Shown here piece by piece: positions 56,725 through 64,000 of a stretch of 64,000 bases of DNA. Every line of letters starts with the position of its first letter. The stretch's first letter is position 1. The DNA is from Saccharopolyspora elongata (GTDB taxonomy: Bacteria > Actinomycetota > Actinomycetes > Mycobacteriales > Pseudonocardiaceae), in the NCBI RefSeq assembly GCF_004348985.1, contig NZ_SMKW01000038.1, positions 27,654 to 91,653 of the forward strand. Direction: 5' to 3'. The position numbers and the translations under genes were made by a program. The notes below the pieces were generated by a model that was given only the letters and a program-made list of their open reading frames with translations, did no database searches and was not told the DNA's origin.

Positions 56725-57808
56725 CGGTGAACATCGGCCGGGAGGCACCGGTCCGGGGCGCGGAACGCAACCAGGCCAGCCGGTGCAGTGCCTCGCTGTG
56801 GTGGTCGGTGATCGTGACGCGCGCGGAGTCGAACGAGAACAGCACGGCCCGGTTGATCTCGACGATCGCCCGGTCCCGCCACAGGGTTCGTTCGGTGGAG
56901 GTGTCCATGCCCAGCCGTTCGGCCACGTGCCGGGTGACGCCGTACGCGTTCTCGTCGGCCAGGCCGCGGGTGCCGATCTCGGTCCCCACGAACCAGGTGT
57001 TGAACGGCGCAGCCGGGTACCGGATGCCGCCGATGAGCAGCTGCATGTTGCTGATCAAGGGCACCGTGTGCCAACGGAGGCCCAGCTCGACGAACCACGG
57101 GAGCTCCGGGTGCTCCAACGGGACTTCCTGCACGACGTCCCGCGGAACGGTCACCGGTTTTGGGCCTTCGTGGGCGGTCTCTACCACCAGCGGCAGGTGG
57201 TCGAAGCGCCCGCGCTGGGTCGGCGGTTTCCAACCGAGGCGCTGGGCTTCGGCGGTGAATCCGCTGTACCGGGCGTCGCCGAGCACGCCGCCGTCGGACA
57301 ACGCGTAGCCCGCGTACCGGACGACCTGTTCGTTCCAGATGCACGGGCCGGGACTATCCGGCGAGTCCGGGGCGAAAACCGTGATCAGCGGCTGGATCCG
57401 GCCCACATTGGTGGCCAGCCGGAGATGCTCGAAACATTCGCTGGCGATCGCTGAGGCGTTGCGCAGGCCGCGAAGATCGCGGACCTTCAGCCGGCGCCAC
57501 GGCACACCGCTCGTGCACCACCCGCTGTCGCGCAGCGCGACGCGCGCGCCGTAGGCGAGTTCCTCGCTGGTGTGGCGGTAGGTACCGGTATCGGCGAACT
57601 CCTGGCGCACCTCGGCCAGGCGCTGGGACAGGGAGCCTGCCTCGGGATGAGCGTCGTGGAAGGCCCGCAGGAACTGCTCGGCCGCCGAGATATCCGTGGT
57701 CGGTTCGGGCCGATCGGCGACGAGTCGGCTCGTGCTGGTGGCGTATTCGCCACCGGTGCCCGGCGGGCGCTGCTGGGTCGGGATGACTTCATCACGGATA
57801 TCCGTCAC
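56588..57808 (-). CDS. Divergent nitric-oxide-synthase-oxygenase-like haem protein
   Basis: 406 residues. The central region is clearly NOS-like: ATNVGRIQPLITVFAPD, IWNEQVVRYAGYALSDG, GLRWHTVPLISNMQLLIGG, APFNTWFVGTEIGTRGLADE (Glu277 is the residue that binds arginine in NOS) and ALHRLAWL at the end. The haem-ligand region is altered: the NOS motif with Trp six residues before the Cys becomes ALRDSGWC, so Cys98 remains but the stacking Trp is Leu92. The WTWL..P pterin/dimer segment near the C-terminus is not found. It may make NO, or it may be a haem protein with a new role. GTG start; no reductase nearby. Confidence 0.72.
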   Translation of the reverse strand: MTDIRDEVIPTQQRPPGTGGEYATSTSRLVADRPEPTTDISAAEQFLRAFHDAHPEAGSLSQRLAEVRQEFADTGTYRHTSEELAYGARVALRDSGWCTSGVPWRRLKVRDLRGLRNASAIASECFEHLRLATNVGRIQPLITVFAPDSPDSPGPCIWNEQVVRYAGYALSDGGVLGDARYSGFTAEAQRLGWKPPTQRGRFDHLPLVVETAHEGPKPVTVPRDVVQEVPLEHPELPWFVELGLRWHTVPLISNMQLLIGGIRYPAAPFNTWFVGTEIGTRGLADENAYGVTRHVAERLGMDTSTERTLWRDRAIVEINRAVLFSFDSARVTITDHHSEALHRLAWLRSAPRTGASRPMFTVTTEATRRARQGAPSGFRSPEPSRPRYDVLARMNRRCLGTGLPED

Positions 57809-57868
57809 GGGCCGGAAGGTAGTCGCGATCGTCGCTCACTCGTCACTACATGAGCATTCTTCTTTTCG

Positions 57869-57878
57869 GTGAATTCAC
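57869..57878. promoter_or_regulatory. GTGAATTCAC palindrome upstream of NOS-like gene
   Basis: A perfect 10-bp palindrome in an AT-rich stretch 61 bp before the start of the NOS-like gene, inside the 241-bp divergent region. It could be an operator. Nothing else in the region is recognisable. Confidence 0.3.
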
Positions 57879-58049
57879 AACACCACGATCGCGCGGCAAC
57901 CCACTCATCGTGACTCCTATCGACGCGCAGGTCGCGACGCTTGATCGCCCAATTGAGTGAACAACTTGCTGTTTGTCGTGGATGGCCAGACCAAGTGCGG
58001 TGTCTGATCACCGCCAGCATCCGGCCTCCCGCGCGGCAAAGCTGGACGC

Positions 58050-58490
58050 GTGACGGCGATGAAAACGAAGATGCAGGTGTTGGAGGGCATGTACGCGGCG
58101 GAGGCCGAGTACCTGGCGGCCGGCGGGCCCGGCGAAGCGAGCTTCGAACCGCTCGCCGAGTTCTTCTCGCCGCAGGTCGTCCTGCACCAGGCCGAGGCGC
58201 TGCCCTACGGCGGAAGCTGGCGAGGCCACCAGGGCATGGAACGGTTCTTCCTCGAGATGAGCCGAACCTGGGAATCGTTCGAGATGCTGGCGCAGGACTT
58301 CCTGACGCCGAGCGACACGACCGGACCGCTGGTGGTGCTCACCCAGGTCCGAGCGCGCTCCCGGGCGACCGGCCGCCGGCTCGAATTCCCCATCCTGCAA
58401 ACGATCGAGATCCAGGACGGGCAGATCAGCGACATCCGCCCGTTCTACTGGGACACCGCAGAGATCGCGGAAGCCTGCACGAACGCGTGA
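58050..58490 (+). CDS. SnoaL/NTF2-like protein
   Basis: 146 residues with the cone-shaped alpha+beta NTF2 fold: LAEFFSPQVVLHQAEALPYG, GSWRGHQGMERFFLEMSRTW, FPILQTIEIQDGQISDIRPFYWD. Members are polyketide cyclases, isomerases, dehydratases or just ligand-binding proteins; catalytic residues cannot be assigned. The GTG at 58050 and ATG at 58059 are both possible starts, with no strong ribosome-binding site. Divergent from the NOS-like gene. Confidence 0.8.
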   Translation: MTAMKTKMQVLEGMYAAEAEYLAAGGPGEASFEPLAEFFSPQVVLHQAEALPYGGSWRGHQGMERFFLEMSRTWESFEMLAQDFLTPSDTTGPLVVLTQVRARSRATGRRLEFPILQTIEIQDGQISDIRPFYWDTAEIAEACTNA

Positions 58491-58577
58491 CCAGCGCTCG
58501 TCCAAGCCGGTTGACATTGCGCGCAGAGAGCGGAAAAGCCTTGGACGCGAGGGCGAAACGCTTGCTGGGATAGCCGG

Positions 58578-59168
58578 ATGAGCTCCTTCTGGACGGGCCG
58601 GCTCGTTCGGCTGCGCGGCATCGAGCCCGAGGACTGGCGAGCGTTCATGCGGATGGACTCGCACTCCGAGCACCAGCGATCGGCGGACACGCTCTACCCG
58701 CCGCGCTCGGCCGACGGATATCGCGCGTGGACGGCCGAGCAGTCCGCCGCGCAACCGGTCGGCGACTCGCTCCGCTTGGTGATCGAGGCGCTGGACAGCG
58801 GTGCGCTGGTCGGGTCCGTCTCGACCCATGACGCGGATCCGCGCACCGGCCGGTTCTCCCACGGCGTGGCTATCGACGACCAGTACCAACGGCGTGGCTA
58901 TGCGGCCGAAGCGGTCGTGCTCCTGCTGCGCTTCATGTTCGGCGAGCGCCGGTACCACAAGTGCGAGGCGCAGATCTACGCCGACAACGAGGCGTCGCTC
59001 GCGCTGCACCGCACGCTCGGCTTCATCGAGGAGGGCCTGCTGCGCGAACACGAATTCTTCGCCGGTCGTCACCACGACCTGGTGGTCATGGGCGTGACGG
59101 CCCCGGAGTTCGCGGAGCGGCACGGTCTCGGCGAAACACCTTCCGGCGACCGGCGCGACGAGGCCTAG
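58578..59168 (+). CDS. GNAT-family N-acetyltransferase (RimJ/RimL-like)
   Basis: 196 residues. It has the GNAT folds: TGRLVRLRGIEPEDWRAFMR at the start, then LVGSVSTHDADPRTGRFSHG, YQRRGYAAEAVVLLLRFMFG (acetyl-CoA pyrophosphate loop), AQIYADNEASLALHRTLGF and EEGLLREHEFFAGRHHDLVVMG. This is the RimJ/SpeG-like subgroup that acetylates protein N-termini, polyamines or small amines. The stop overlaps by 4 bp the stop of the converging SnoaL-like gene. Confidence 0.9.
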   Translation: MSSFWTGRLVRLRGIEPEDWRAFMRMDSHSEHQRSADTLYPPRSADGYRAWTAEQSAAQPVGDSLRLVIEALDSGALVGSVSTHDADPRTGRFSHGVAIDDQYQRRGYAAEAVVLLLRFMFGERRYHKCEAQIYADNEASLALHRTLGFIEEGLLREHEFFAGRHHDLVVMGVTAPEFAERHGLGETPSGDRRDEA

Positions 59169-59518
59169 CCGAGCAGGTTGGGCTGGTCGATAGCCCAGAG
59201 CCAGGTGCCGTCGGGCTGACGGCGGGCCACCTCGACGGTGACGCCGCCGTCGGCCAGCCGCACCGAGGTGAGCGCCAGGTCGCCGTTCCGGATCGCGGGC
59301 TGCGTCTCGCCGGGCGCGAACTCGGGCTTGGCCGCCACGAGCTGCTCGTACGCCGCGCGGATTTCCCGGTGCCCGACAACTCGCCCGGTCGGGACGATCA
59401 GCACGGCGTCGGGCTCGTACAGCGCCACCAGTCCGTCGACGTCGCCGGCGTTGAGCCGTTCCAGCACGAACCGGTTGAGGTCCTCCGGCTGCGCTGCGCG
59501 CTGGCGGTCAATGGTCAT
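59165..59518 (-). CDS. SnoaL-like (YybH type) protein
   Basis: 117 residues, another NTF2 fold: FVLERLNAGDVDGLVALYEP, DAVLIVPTGRVVGHREIRAAY, VEVARRQPDGTWLWAIDQPN. Conserved small proteins of this type act as hydratase/ketosteroid-isomerase-like or ligand-binding proteins; substrate unknown. ATG at 59518 chosen because GCAGAGGGGGACGAGCGCG precedes it; an upstream in-frame start at 59587 is not needed. Confidence 0.82.
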   Translation of the reverse strand: MTIDRQRAAQPEDLNRFVLERLNAGDVDGLVALYEPDAVLIVPTGRVVGHREIRAAYEQLVAAKPEFAPGETQPAIRNGDLALTSVRLADGGVTVEVARRQPDGTWLWAIDQPNLLG

Positions 59519-59633
59519 CGCGCTCGTCCCCCTCTGCTCAGAGAACTCGTTCCGAGCACACGGTGGCAGAAAGATCCGACACGACAACCGATCCCGGGCG
59601 GCAGCAGCTCGCCGAGGTCTGCCGCGGAACCGC

Positions 59634-60347
59634 TTAGACGCGCTCGAAGATCAGGTCGTGGATTTCGCGGCCCTCTTCGTGCGCCCGGTTCTCGAACTTC
59701 GTGACCGGTCGCCACTCCGGCCGCGGCGCCCAACCGCCCGGCTCGTCGGCGTACCGGTTGCGCAGCTGCGGTTCCGCCTGGCAGACCTCCAGCATCTGCT
59801 CGGCGTAGTTCTCCCAGTCCGTCGCGAGGTGCAGCACGCCGCCGGGCGCGAGCCGGGACGCGATCAGCCGAACCGAGTCGGGCTGCACGAGACGGCGCTT
59901 GTGGTGCCGCTTCTTCGGCCACGGGTCGGGGAAGTAGATGCGCACCTCGGCCAGCGACGCGGGCTCGATGTGCTCGCGAAGCAGCACGATCGCATCGCCG
60001 CGCAGCAACCGGAGGTTGGTGATCTCCAGCTTCTCGGCCCGCAGCATGAGCTGGGCCAGCCCCGGCTTGTAGACCTCGACCGCCACGTAGTTGGCGTCGG
60101 GCTGGGCGGCGACGAGCTGCGCGGTCGTTTCGCCCATGCCGGAGCCGATCTCCAGCACCGCCGGCGCCGAGCGACCGAACCAGGCCGCGAGGTCCAGCGG
60201 GCCCTCGGGCAGCGCGGTCACCTCGGAACCCAGCTCGGACCAGTGGCGATCCCAGGCGCGCTGCTGGCCCACCGTCATCCGCTCGCCGCGCTGGACGTAG
60301 CTGACGACGGTACGACGAAACGGAACCTGCTGGTCAGAGGCATTCAC
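59634..60347 (-). CDS. trmB: tRNA (guanosine(46)-N7)-methyltransferase
   Basis: 237 residues, full TrmB. It uses S-adenosylmethionine to methylate G46 in the variable loop of many tRNAs. Motifs: VLEIGSGMGETTAQL (SAM), YVAVEVYKPGLAQL, NLRLLRGDAIVLL, IYFPDPWPKKRHHKRRLVQP (the TrmB signature with catalytic Asp) and FENRAHEEGREIHDLIFERV at the end. The ATG at 60347 is followed by the expected N-terminus. A conserved hypothetical gene lies upstream in the same direction, an arrangement also found in mycobacteria. Confidence 0.96.
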   Translation of the reverse strand: MNASDQQVPFRRTVVSYVQRGERMTVGQQRAWDRHWSELGSEVTALPEGPLDLAAWFGRSAPAVLEIGSGMGETTAQLVAAQPDANYVAVEVYKPGLAQLMLRAEKLEITNLRLLRGDAIVLLREHIEPASLAEVRIYFPDPWPKKRHHKRRLVQPDSVRLIASRLAPGGVLHLATDWENYAEQMLEVCQAEPQLRNRYADEPGGWAPRPEWRPVTKFENRAHEEGREIHDLIFERV

Positions 60348-60421
60348 GGGGACTCAGTATCGCAAACCGGTGATGGGCCCCGACGACCGAACCCACTCGT
60401 CCGGGCGGCGGGGCCGGTGGA

Positions 60422-60991
60422 TCACCAGGATTCGATCTGCCCCAGCATCGACACCAGGCCGGTGGACCGCTTGACCGGCACCGGAACGGGCTCGGTCTCG
60501 CCGTGCGCCGGCACCACGTTCAGCCAGCCCCGGTGCTCGTCGGTCAGCACCACGGTGGTCGGCATCCGCATCGGTGCCCGGTCCGACGGCGCGAACTCCC
60601 AGTACCCGGCCTCGCCGATGCCGGCCCAGGGCACGAAGACCCAGCCCGGTCGCGTGCCGAGGACCGCGTGCGCCTCGTCCTCGATCTCGAACGCCGTTTT
60701 CCGCGATTCGATCTCGCCGCGATCCAGCGCCCGCAGCCACCACGGGGCCGGCAGCCGGCGCTTGGCGCCGTGCAGCTTGCGGAACAGTTCGAGCACCTGG
60801 TGTTCGGGCGCGGTGTGGATCCAGCTCCGACGCAGCGATGCTGGTGTCGCCGCCTCCAGCGCGGGTGGGTGTGCTTCGGTGGCCAGCGACCATTCGAGCC
60901 TGGGCACCGGCTCCAGCTGGACGTCGTCCGTCGAACGAACTCGCGCACCGTCCTGCTGCGCCGGAACTGCCGGGATTTCCTTCGATTGCAC
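60422..60991 (-). CDS. Conserved actinobacterial hypothetical protein upstream of trmB
   Basis: 189 residues. A disordered N-terminus (QSKEIPAVPAQQDGARVRST) leads into a folded core: RLEWSLATEAHPPALEAATP, SWIHTAPEHQVLELFRKLHG, WWLRALDRGEIESRKTAFEI, GWVFVPWAGIGEAGYWEFAP. No catalytic motif is recognised. Its association with trmB is conserved in actinobacteria. I chose GTG at 60991, preceded by GGGTGGGCCGAGG, instead of an in-frame start at 61063. A TTGACA box on the minus strand at 61140-61145 with a -10 17-18 bp on may be its promoter. Confidence 0.75.
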   Translation of the reverse strand: MQSKEIPAVPAQQDGARVRSTDDVQLEPVPRLEWSLATEAHPPALEAATPASLRRSWIHTAPEHQVLELFRKLHGAKRRLPAPWWLRALDRGEIESRKTAFEIEDEAHAVLGTRPGWVFVPWAGIGEAGYWEFAPSDRAPMRMPTTVVLTDEHRGWLNVVPAHGETEPVPVPVKRSTGLVSMLGQIESW

Positions 60992-61226
60992 CCTCGGCCC
61001 ACCCTTCTGCTGTTGAGAAAGTTGCGAGCCACGAACTCGCCCTCGGCCAGCGCATGCCCCCAAGCGACGCTGGTTCGGGACATCCCTTACTCATGCCTTA
61101 CCACAGCGGATACAAAGAATGACGCGAGCATGTCGATTGTGTCAAAAGTCACATGTTTACAACGTGTTCGGTTGAGACCCCGCAGGTCGACTCGACAAGT
61201 CACCCGGATGCGGTTGAAGTGGGAGG

Positions 61227-61694
61227 GTGCCAGACCAGACGATCCAACAGGTGGAGATCGACGGCGGTGTCGTCGTCGGCGTGGACAGTTCCGCATCGTC
61301 GCTGCGCGCCTTGATCGTGGCGGCCGAGGAGGCCCGGCGCCGCAGCGTCCCCTTGCACGTCGTGCGGGCCTGGAGCTTCCGGACCGCACCACGCCCGGCG
61401 GACTGCCCGCCGAACGTCGTGCCGAGCATGGACGAGTTCCAGCAGTCGGTCCTGGCCGACACGGAACGCATCGTGGCCAACAAGCTCGGTGAACATCCCG
61501 ATCTCCCAGTCCACATACACGTCGTCCACTCGCCGTCGCCGCAGGCGCTGCTGTCGGCATCGCGGGGAGCGGACCTGCTGGTCGTCGGCCACCGCGGGCG
61601 CGGCGGGTTCGCGGGCCTGATGCTGGGCTCGGTCGCCGAGCAATGCGTCCGGCACGCAGCCTGCCCGGTCCTGGTGGTCCGCCCCAGCGTCTGA
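61227..61694 (+). CDS. Universal stress protein (UspA family)
   Basis: 155 residues, one Usp domain: VVVGVDSSASSLRALIVAAE at the start, VHIHVVHSPSPQALLSASR, and the ATP-binding motif VVGHRGRGGFAGLMLGSVAEQ (G-2x-G-9x-G(S) type), then CPVLVV. The glycine motif suggests ATP binding. In actinomycetes such proteins respond to hypoxia, starvation or redox stress. The GTG start at 61227 follows GAAGTGGGAGG so closely that the true start could be a few codons later (GTG 61251). Divergent from the trmB unit. Confidence 0.9.
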   Translation: MPDQTIQQVEIDGGVVVGVDSSASSLRALIVAAEEARRRSVPLHVVRAWSFRTAPRPADCPPNVVPSMDEFQQSVLADTERIVANKLGEHPDLPVHIHVVHSPSPQALLSASRGADLLVVGHRGRGGFAGLMLGSVAEQCVRHAACPVLVVRPSV

Positions 61695-61734
61695 TGCGAG
61701 GCCGTCGGAGCCGCCGCGGACATCCGGAAAGCAC

Positions 61735-61772
61735 AGGGCCCGGGCCATCCCCCGAATGACAGCCCGGGCCCT
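61735..61772 (+). terminator. Hairpin terminator after usp gene
   Basis: AGGGCCCGGGC and GCCCGGGCCCT form a perfect 11-bp stem around a 16-nt loop, 40 bp after the stop. A second small hairpin TGCCC-AACT-GGGCA with TTTCT after it (61988-62006) is nearer the converging ABC gene. Apart from these, 61695-62052 shows nothing recognisable. Confidence 0.65.
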
Positions 61773-62052
61773 CCCCCGTCCCGACCGCCGGCGCCCCCGA
61801 GCGCTGTTGCAGTCGGTCGAATTCGGTTGTGCCAGTCGGCCCCGTCGTCAGCCTCGCGCGGTGTCCACAGCGGACCCTGCGGTGCCGCACGCACCGGGAG
61901 GCGACGTCTGCGGCTCGATCTTGCCGCTGATCCTATCGGTTGACGTGATCAGACTCTCGGCCGGGCCGGGTAACGTTTTGCTATCCCGTGCCCAACTGGG
62001 CATTTCTATAGTTGATCATGAAAGGTTCCACAGCCGCTTCGGTTCTCGCTGG

Positions 62053-62778
62053 TCAGGCGTCGCGCCGCCGAACGATGATCAAAGCGATCACCCACAGGAC
62101 CACCGCGACGGCCGCGAAGTAGGCCAGCGCGCCCCACGGGCCGAACGGCATGTCGCCGACCCCGTCGGTGCCCGAGAGGAAGTGGGCGGCGGCGTTGAAC
62201 GGCATCCACTTCTGCACGTCGGCCCCGATCTTCGGGATCAGTCCGACCAGGCTCTCCACCAGCAGCGGCCAGAGCAGCAGCAGGGCAACCGCGCCGGCCG
62301 TCTGCCGCAGCATGGCGCCGACCGCGACCGCCAGCACCGCGCCGATCGCGAACACCAGGCCGACCCCGGCGACCTGGCGCCAGTCGTCGCTCGTGGCGAA
62401 GGCGAGATCCGCGCCCGGTGCCAGCAGCTTCGCGACTCCCCACGAGCCGAATGCGGCCACCTCGCCGATGATCAGCGCCACCAGCGCGACGACGACGGTC
62501 TTGGCAAGCAGCGCGGCGGTCCGGTTCGGCACCGCCTGGAAGGTCGCCCGGATCGTGCCGAACCGGTACTCGGTGGTGATCGACAACGCGGCGAGCACGA
62601 GGACCACCATCAGGCCGAACTGGTAGCCGGCCTGCGTCATCGACAGCGACATCTCGTTCTCGAGCTGGGACGCGAACAGGGTGGTGAAGCCGATGGTCAA
62701 CGCCAGCGCGAGGAAGGTGCACCACCACGGCGACCGGGTGGAGAAGAGCTTGATGCGTTCGACGGCGAGCAGGGTCAT
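62053..62778 (-). CDS. ABC-2 type exporter permease
   Basis: 241 residues, six predicted transmembrane helices starting FLALALTIGFTTLFASQL. The stretch SITTEYRFGTIRATFQAVPN is the conserved cytoplasmic coupling segment seen in many actinomycete ABC-2 permeases (of the kind found with BcrA/NatA-like ATPases). The start overlaps the stop of the upstream ATPase gene by 4 bp. The pair probably exports a peptide, lipid or antibiotic. Confidence 0.88.
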   Translation of the reverse strand: MTLLAVERIKLFSTRSPWWCTFLALALTIGFTTLFASQLENEMSLSMTQAGYQFGLMVVLVLAALSITTEYRFGTIRATFQAVPNRTAALLAKTVVVALVALIIGEVAAFGSWGVAKLLAPGADLAFATSDDWRQVAGVGLVFAIGAVLAVAVGAMLRQTAGAVALLLLWPLLVESLVGLIPKIGADVQKWMPFNAAAHFLSGTDGVGDMPFGPWGALAYFAAVAVVLWVIALIIVRRRDA

Positions 62779-63722
62779 CGGGCCACCCCCGAGGTGTTCA
62801 GCGCGGACGCGGCGGCGCCGAGATTGGTCTGGTATTCAACGGCGTTGCCGGTCATCTGCATGAAGGCCTCCTCCAGCGAGCTCCGCTGCGCGGTGAGCTC
62901 GTGCAGGACGATCCCGTGCTGTGCGGCGAGTTCGCCGATCTGCTCGGTCTCGGCCTCGTCGACGACCAGCGTGTCCTGGGCCGTCGACCGCACGCTCAGT
63001 CCCTGCGCGCTCATGAGCTGCTGCAGCTGTGCTGCCCCCGGCGAGCGCACCAGCACGCCCTGGGTGCCTGCGTTGTCCACGAACTGCTGGGTGCTGCACT
63101 GCGCGATCAGCTCGCCGCGGCCGATCACAACGAGTTCCTCGGCCGTCAGGGCCATTTCGGAAAGCAGGTGGCTGGAGACGAACACGGCGCGCCCCTCGGC
63201 GGCCAGGCCCTGCATGAACCGCCGGATCCAGTGGATGCCCTCCGGGTCCAGCCCGTTCACCGGCTCGTCGAACAACAGGATCTTCGGATCGCCGAGCAGG
63301 GCGGTCGCGATCCCGAGCCGCTGCGACATGCCCAGCGAGAAGCCGCCCGCCTTGCGGTTCGCGACCTCTTCCAGGCCGACCATGCCGAGGACCTCGTCGA
63401 CGCGCTTCGCGGGCAGGCCGTTGGACTTCGCCAACCACAGCAAGTGGGTGCGCGCCGACCTGTTGGGGTGCACCCACTTCGCGTCGAGCAGCGCGCCCAC
63501 GGTGCGCAGCGGGTTCTTCAGCTCGCGGTAGGGCTTGCCGTCGATGCGCACCTCACCGGACGTCGGCCGGTCCAGGCCGAGCATCATGCGCATGGTGGTG
63601 GACTTGCCTGCCCCGTTGGGGCCGAGGAAACCCGTGACCCGGCCGGGCTTCACGGTGAACGACAGGTTGTTCACCGCGACTTTCGGGCCGTAGCGCTTGG
63701 TGAGGCCGATCGCCTCGATCAT
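62775..63722 (-). CDS. ABC exporter ATPase (BcrA/DrrA-like)
   Basis: 315 residues. FLGPNGAGKSTTMRMMLGL is Walker A, RKAGGFSLGMSQRLGIATAL contains the signature variant FSLGMSQ, ILLFDEPVNGLDPEGIHWIR is Walker B, and VSSHLLSEM the H-loop. A ~90-residue C-terminal regulatory tail (LVVIGRGELIAQCSTQQFVD to NTSGVAR) is as in DrrA/BcrA proteins. ATG at 63722 chosen with CAGGAGTGATC before it; the frame open to 63803 has no such signal. It forms a two-gene exporter operon with the ABC-2 permease. Confidence 0.92.
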   Translation of the reverse strand: MIEAIGLTKRYGPKVAVNNLSFTVKPGRVTGFLGPNGAGKSTTMRMMLGLDRPTSGEVRIDGKPYRELKNPLRTVGALLDAKWVHPNRSARTHLLWLAKSNGLPAKRVDEVLGMVGLEEVANRKAGGFSLGMSQRLGIATALLGDPKILLFDEPVNGLDPEGIHWIRRFMQGLAAEGRAVFVSSHLLSEMALTAEELVVIGRGELIAQCSTQQFVDNAGTQGVLVRSPGAAQLQQLMSAQGLSVRSTAQDTLVVDEAETEQIGELAAQHGIVLHELTAQRSSLEEAFMQMTGNAVEYQTNLGAAASALNTSGVAR

Positions 63723-63882
63723 GATCACTCCTGTAAGCCGACAATGCCGCGGCCCAACCGGGCCACACCACAAAGGGTGCCCGGTCGCCCCGTGCGCCCG
63801 CATCGACCCAGCGTCTGGACCTCGGGTCAGACCTGAGTCGTAGTCGCCCCCATCCTGCGGGATGACGGCCTCAGCTTGATCT

Positions 63883-64000
63883 TTAACCCTTGCGCCTGGG
63901 TTTGGTGCCTGTCTTGTGGTGGGTGGGGCGTTGGTAGGCCTGGCCGGTGGCGAGGATTCGTCCGACGTCGTGGCGGGTGGCGCGGTGGCGGTTGGTCGAG
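63883..64000 (-). CDS. C-terminal end of an unidentified ORF running off the window
   Basis: On the minus strand a frame is open from the window edge for 38 codons to TAA at 63883-63885. It ends RATRHDVGRILATGQAYQR and PTHHKTGTKPRRKG, strongly basic. The local DNA has a T/G-rich composition on the plus strand that differs from its neighbours. A basic Arg/Lys tail of this sort would suit a transposase or another DNA-binding protein, but I cannot name the family from this piece. Confidence 0.35.
   Translation of the reverse strand, partial: STNRHRATRHDVGRILATGQAYQRPTHHKTGTKPRRKG

Noticed and set aside
1..64000. CRISPR array or prophage
   Set aside because: No series of direct repeats with unique spacers, and no integrase, terminase or capsid genes. 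The repeats found are palindromic pairs or protein-coding tails.

Overview
The window is high-GC actinomycete DNA. Gene style, the ESX (type VII) secretion-associated genes, the XRE-DUF397 pair, a zf-HC3-type small gene and an Erm methyltransferase with an actinomycete character point to the Pseudonocardiales, most likely Saccharopolyspora or a close relative. The genus is an inference from gene content, not from a database match. GTP-PEPCK and TrmB, with a conserved neighbour gene beside trmB, and a one-mismatch parS-like site near 7.7 kb suggest a chromosomal segment not far from oriC. I found no rRNA, tRNA, CRISPR array or complete insertion sequence.

Layout: 1-4.7 kb holds an NHL-repeat protein (5' truncated by the window), a stand-alone GroES-like protein, a VanW-family envelope protein and a secreted EEP hydrolase. 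5.1-7.6 kb is a polar amino-acid ABC importer operon. 8-10.4 kb is a beta-solenoid membrane protein. 10.7-13.7 kb has a secreted SGNH hydrolase convergent with a SARP/AfsR-type regulator. 13.8-23.6 kb is the largest accessory unit: an ESX-type module (helical protein, PPE-like protein with Gly/Pro tail, EspG-like chaperone, EspC-like protein with a repetitive tail, YbaB-like protein) leading into a 1628-residue WXG-RHS polymorphic toxin. No core ESX secretion machinery and no immunity gene are visible. 23.7-28.1 kb is a ROK-regulated sugar ABC importer. 28-32.3 kb has an SDR-alpha/beta-hydrolase fusion behind a TetR-type palindrome, a relic of a sigma factor locus, and a secreted S33 peptidase. 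32.3-37.7 kb has pckG, a DUF6802-like Ca-loop protein, an XRE/DUF397 pair and small genes.

37.8-44.5 kb has an NmrA-like protein, an Erm 23S rRNA methyltransferase preceded by a 15-codon leader peptide containing the macrolide-arrest motif MRLR, a MerR-peroxiredoxin fusion, an M55 peptidase and a PhoX phosphatase behind a PHO-box-like repeat. 44.6-50.4 kb has a frameshifted nucleotidyltransferase, a cupin/TetR pair with matching operators, an MFS transporter, an SDR and an amidohydrolase. 50.6-56.3 kb is a NarL-type two-component system divergent from a MacB/FtsX-type ABC exporter. 56.4-64 kb has a very divergent NOS-like haem protein, SnoaL/GNAT proteins, trmB, a universal stress protein, an ABC-2 exporter and the tail of an unidentified ORF.

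The most interesting signals are the MRLR leader peptide in front of erm, the orphan ESX-RHS toxin unit with an in-frame stop inside the repeat tail of its EspC-like protein, the MerR-PrxQ fusion with an internal start, the NOS-like protein lacking the proximal Trp, and several families of long intergenic palindromes shared between unrelated loci, nearly all at gene 3' ends.
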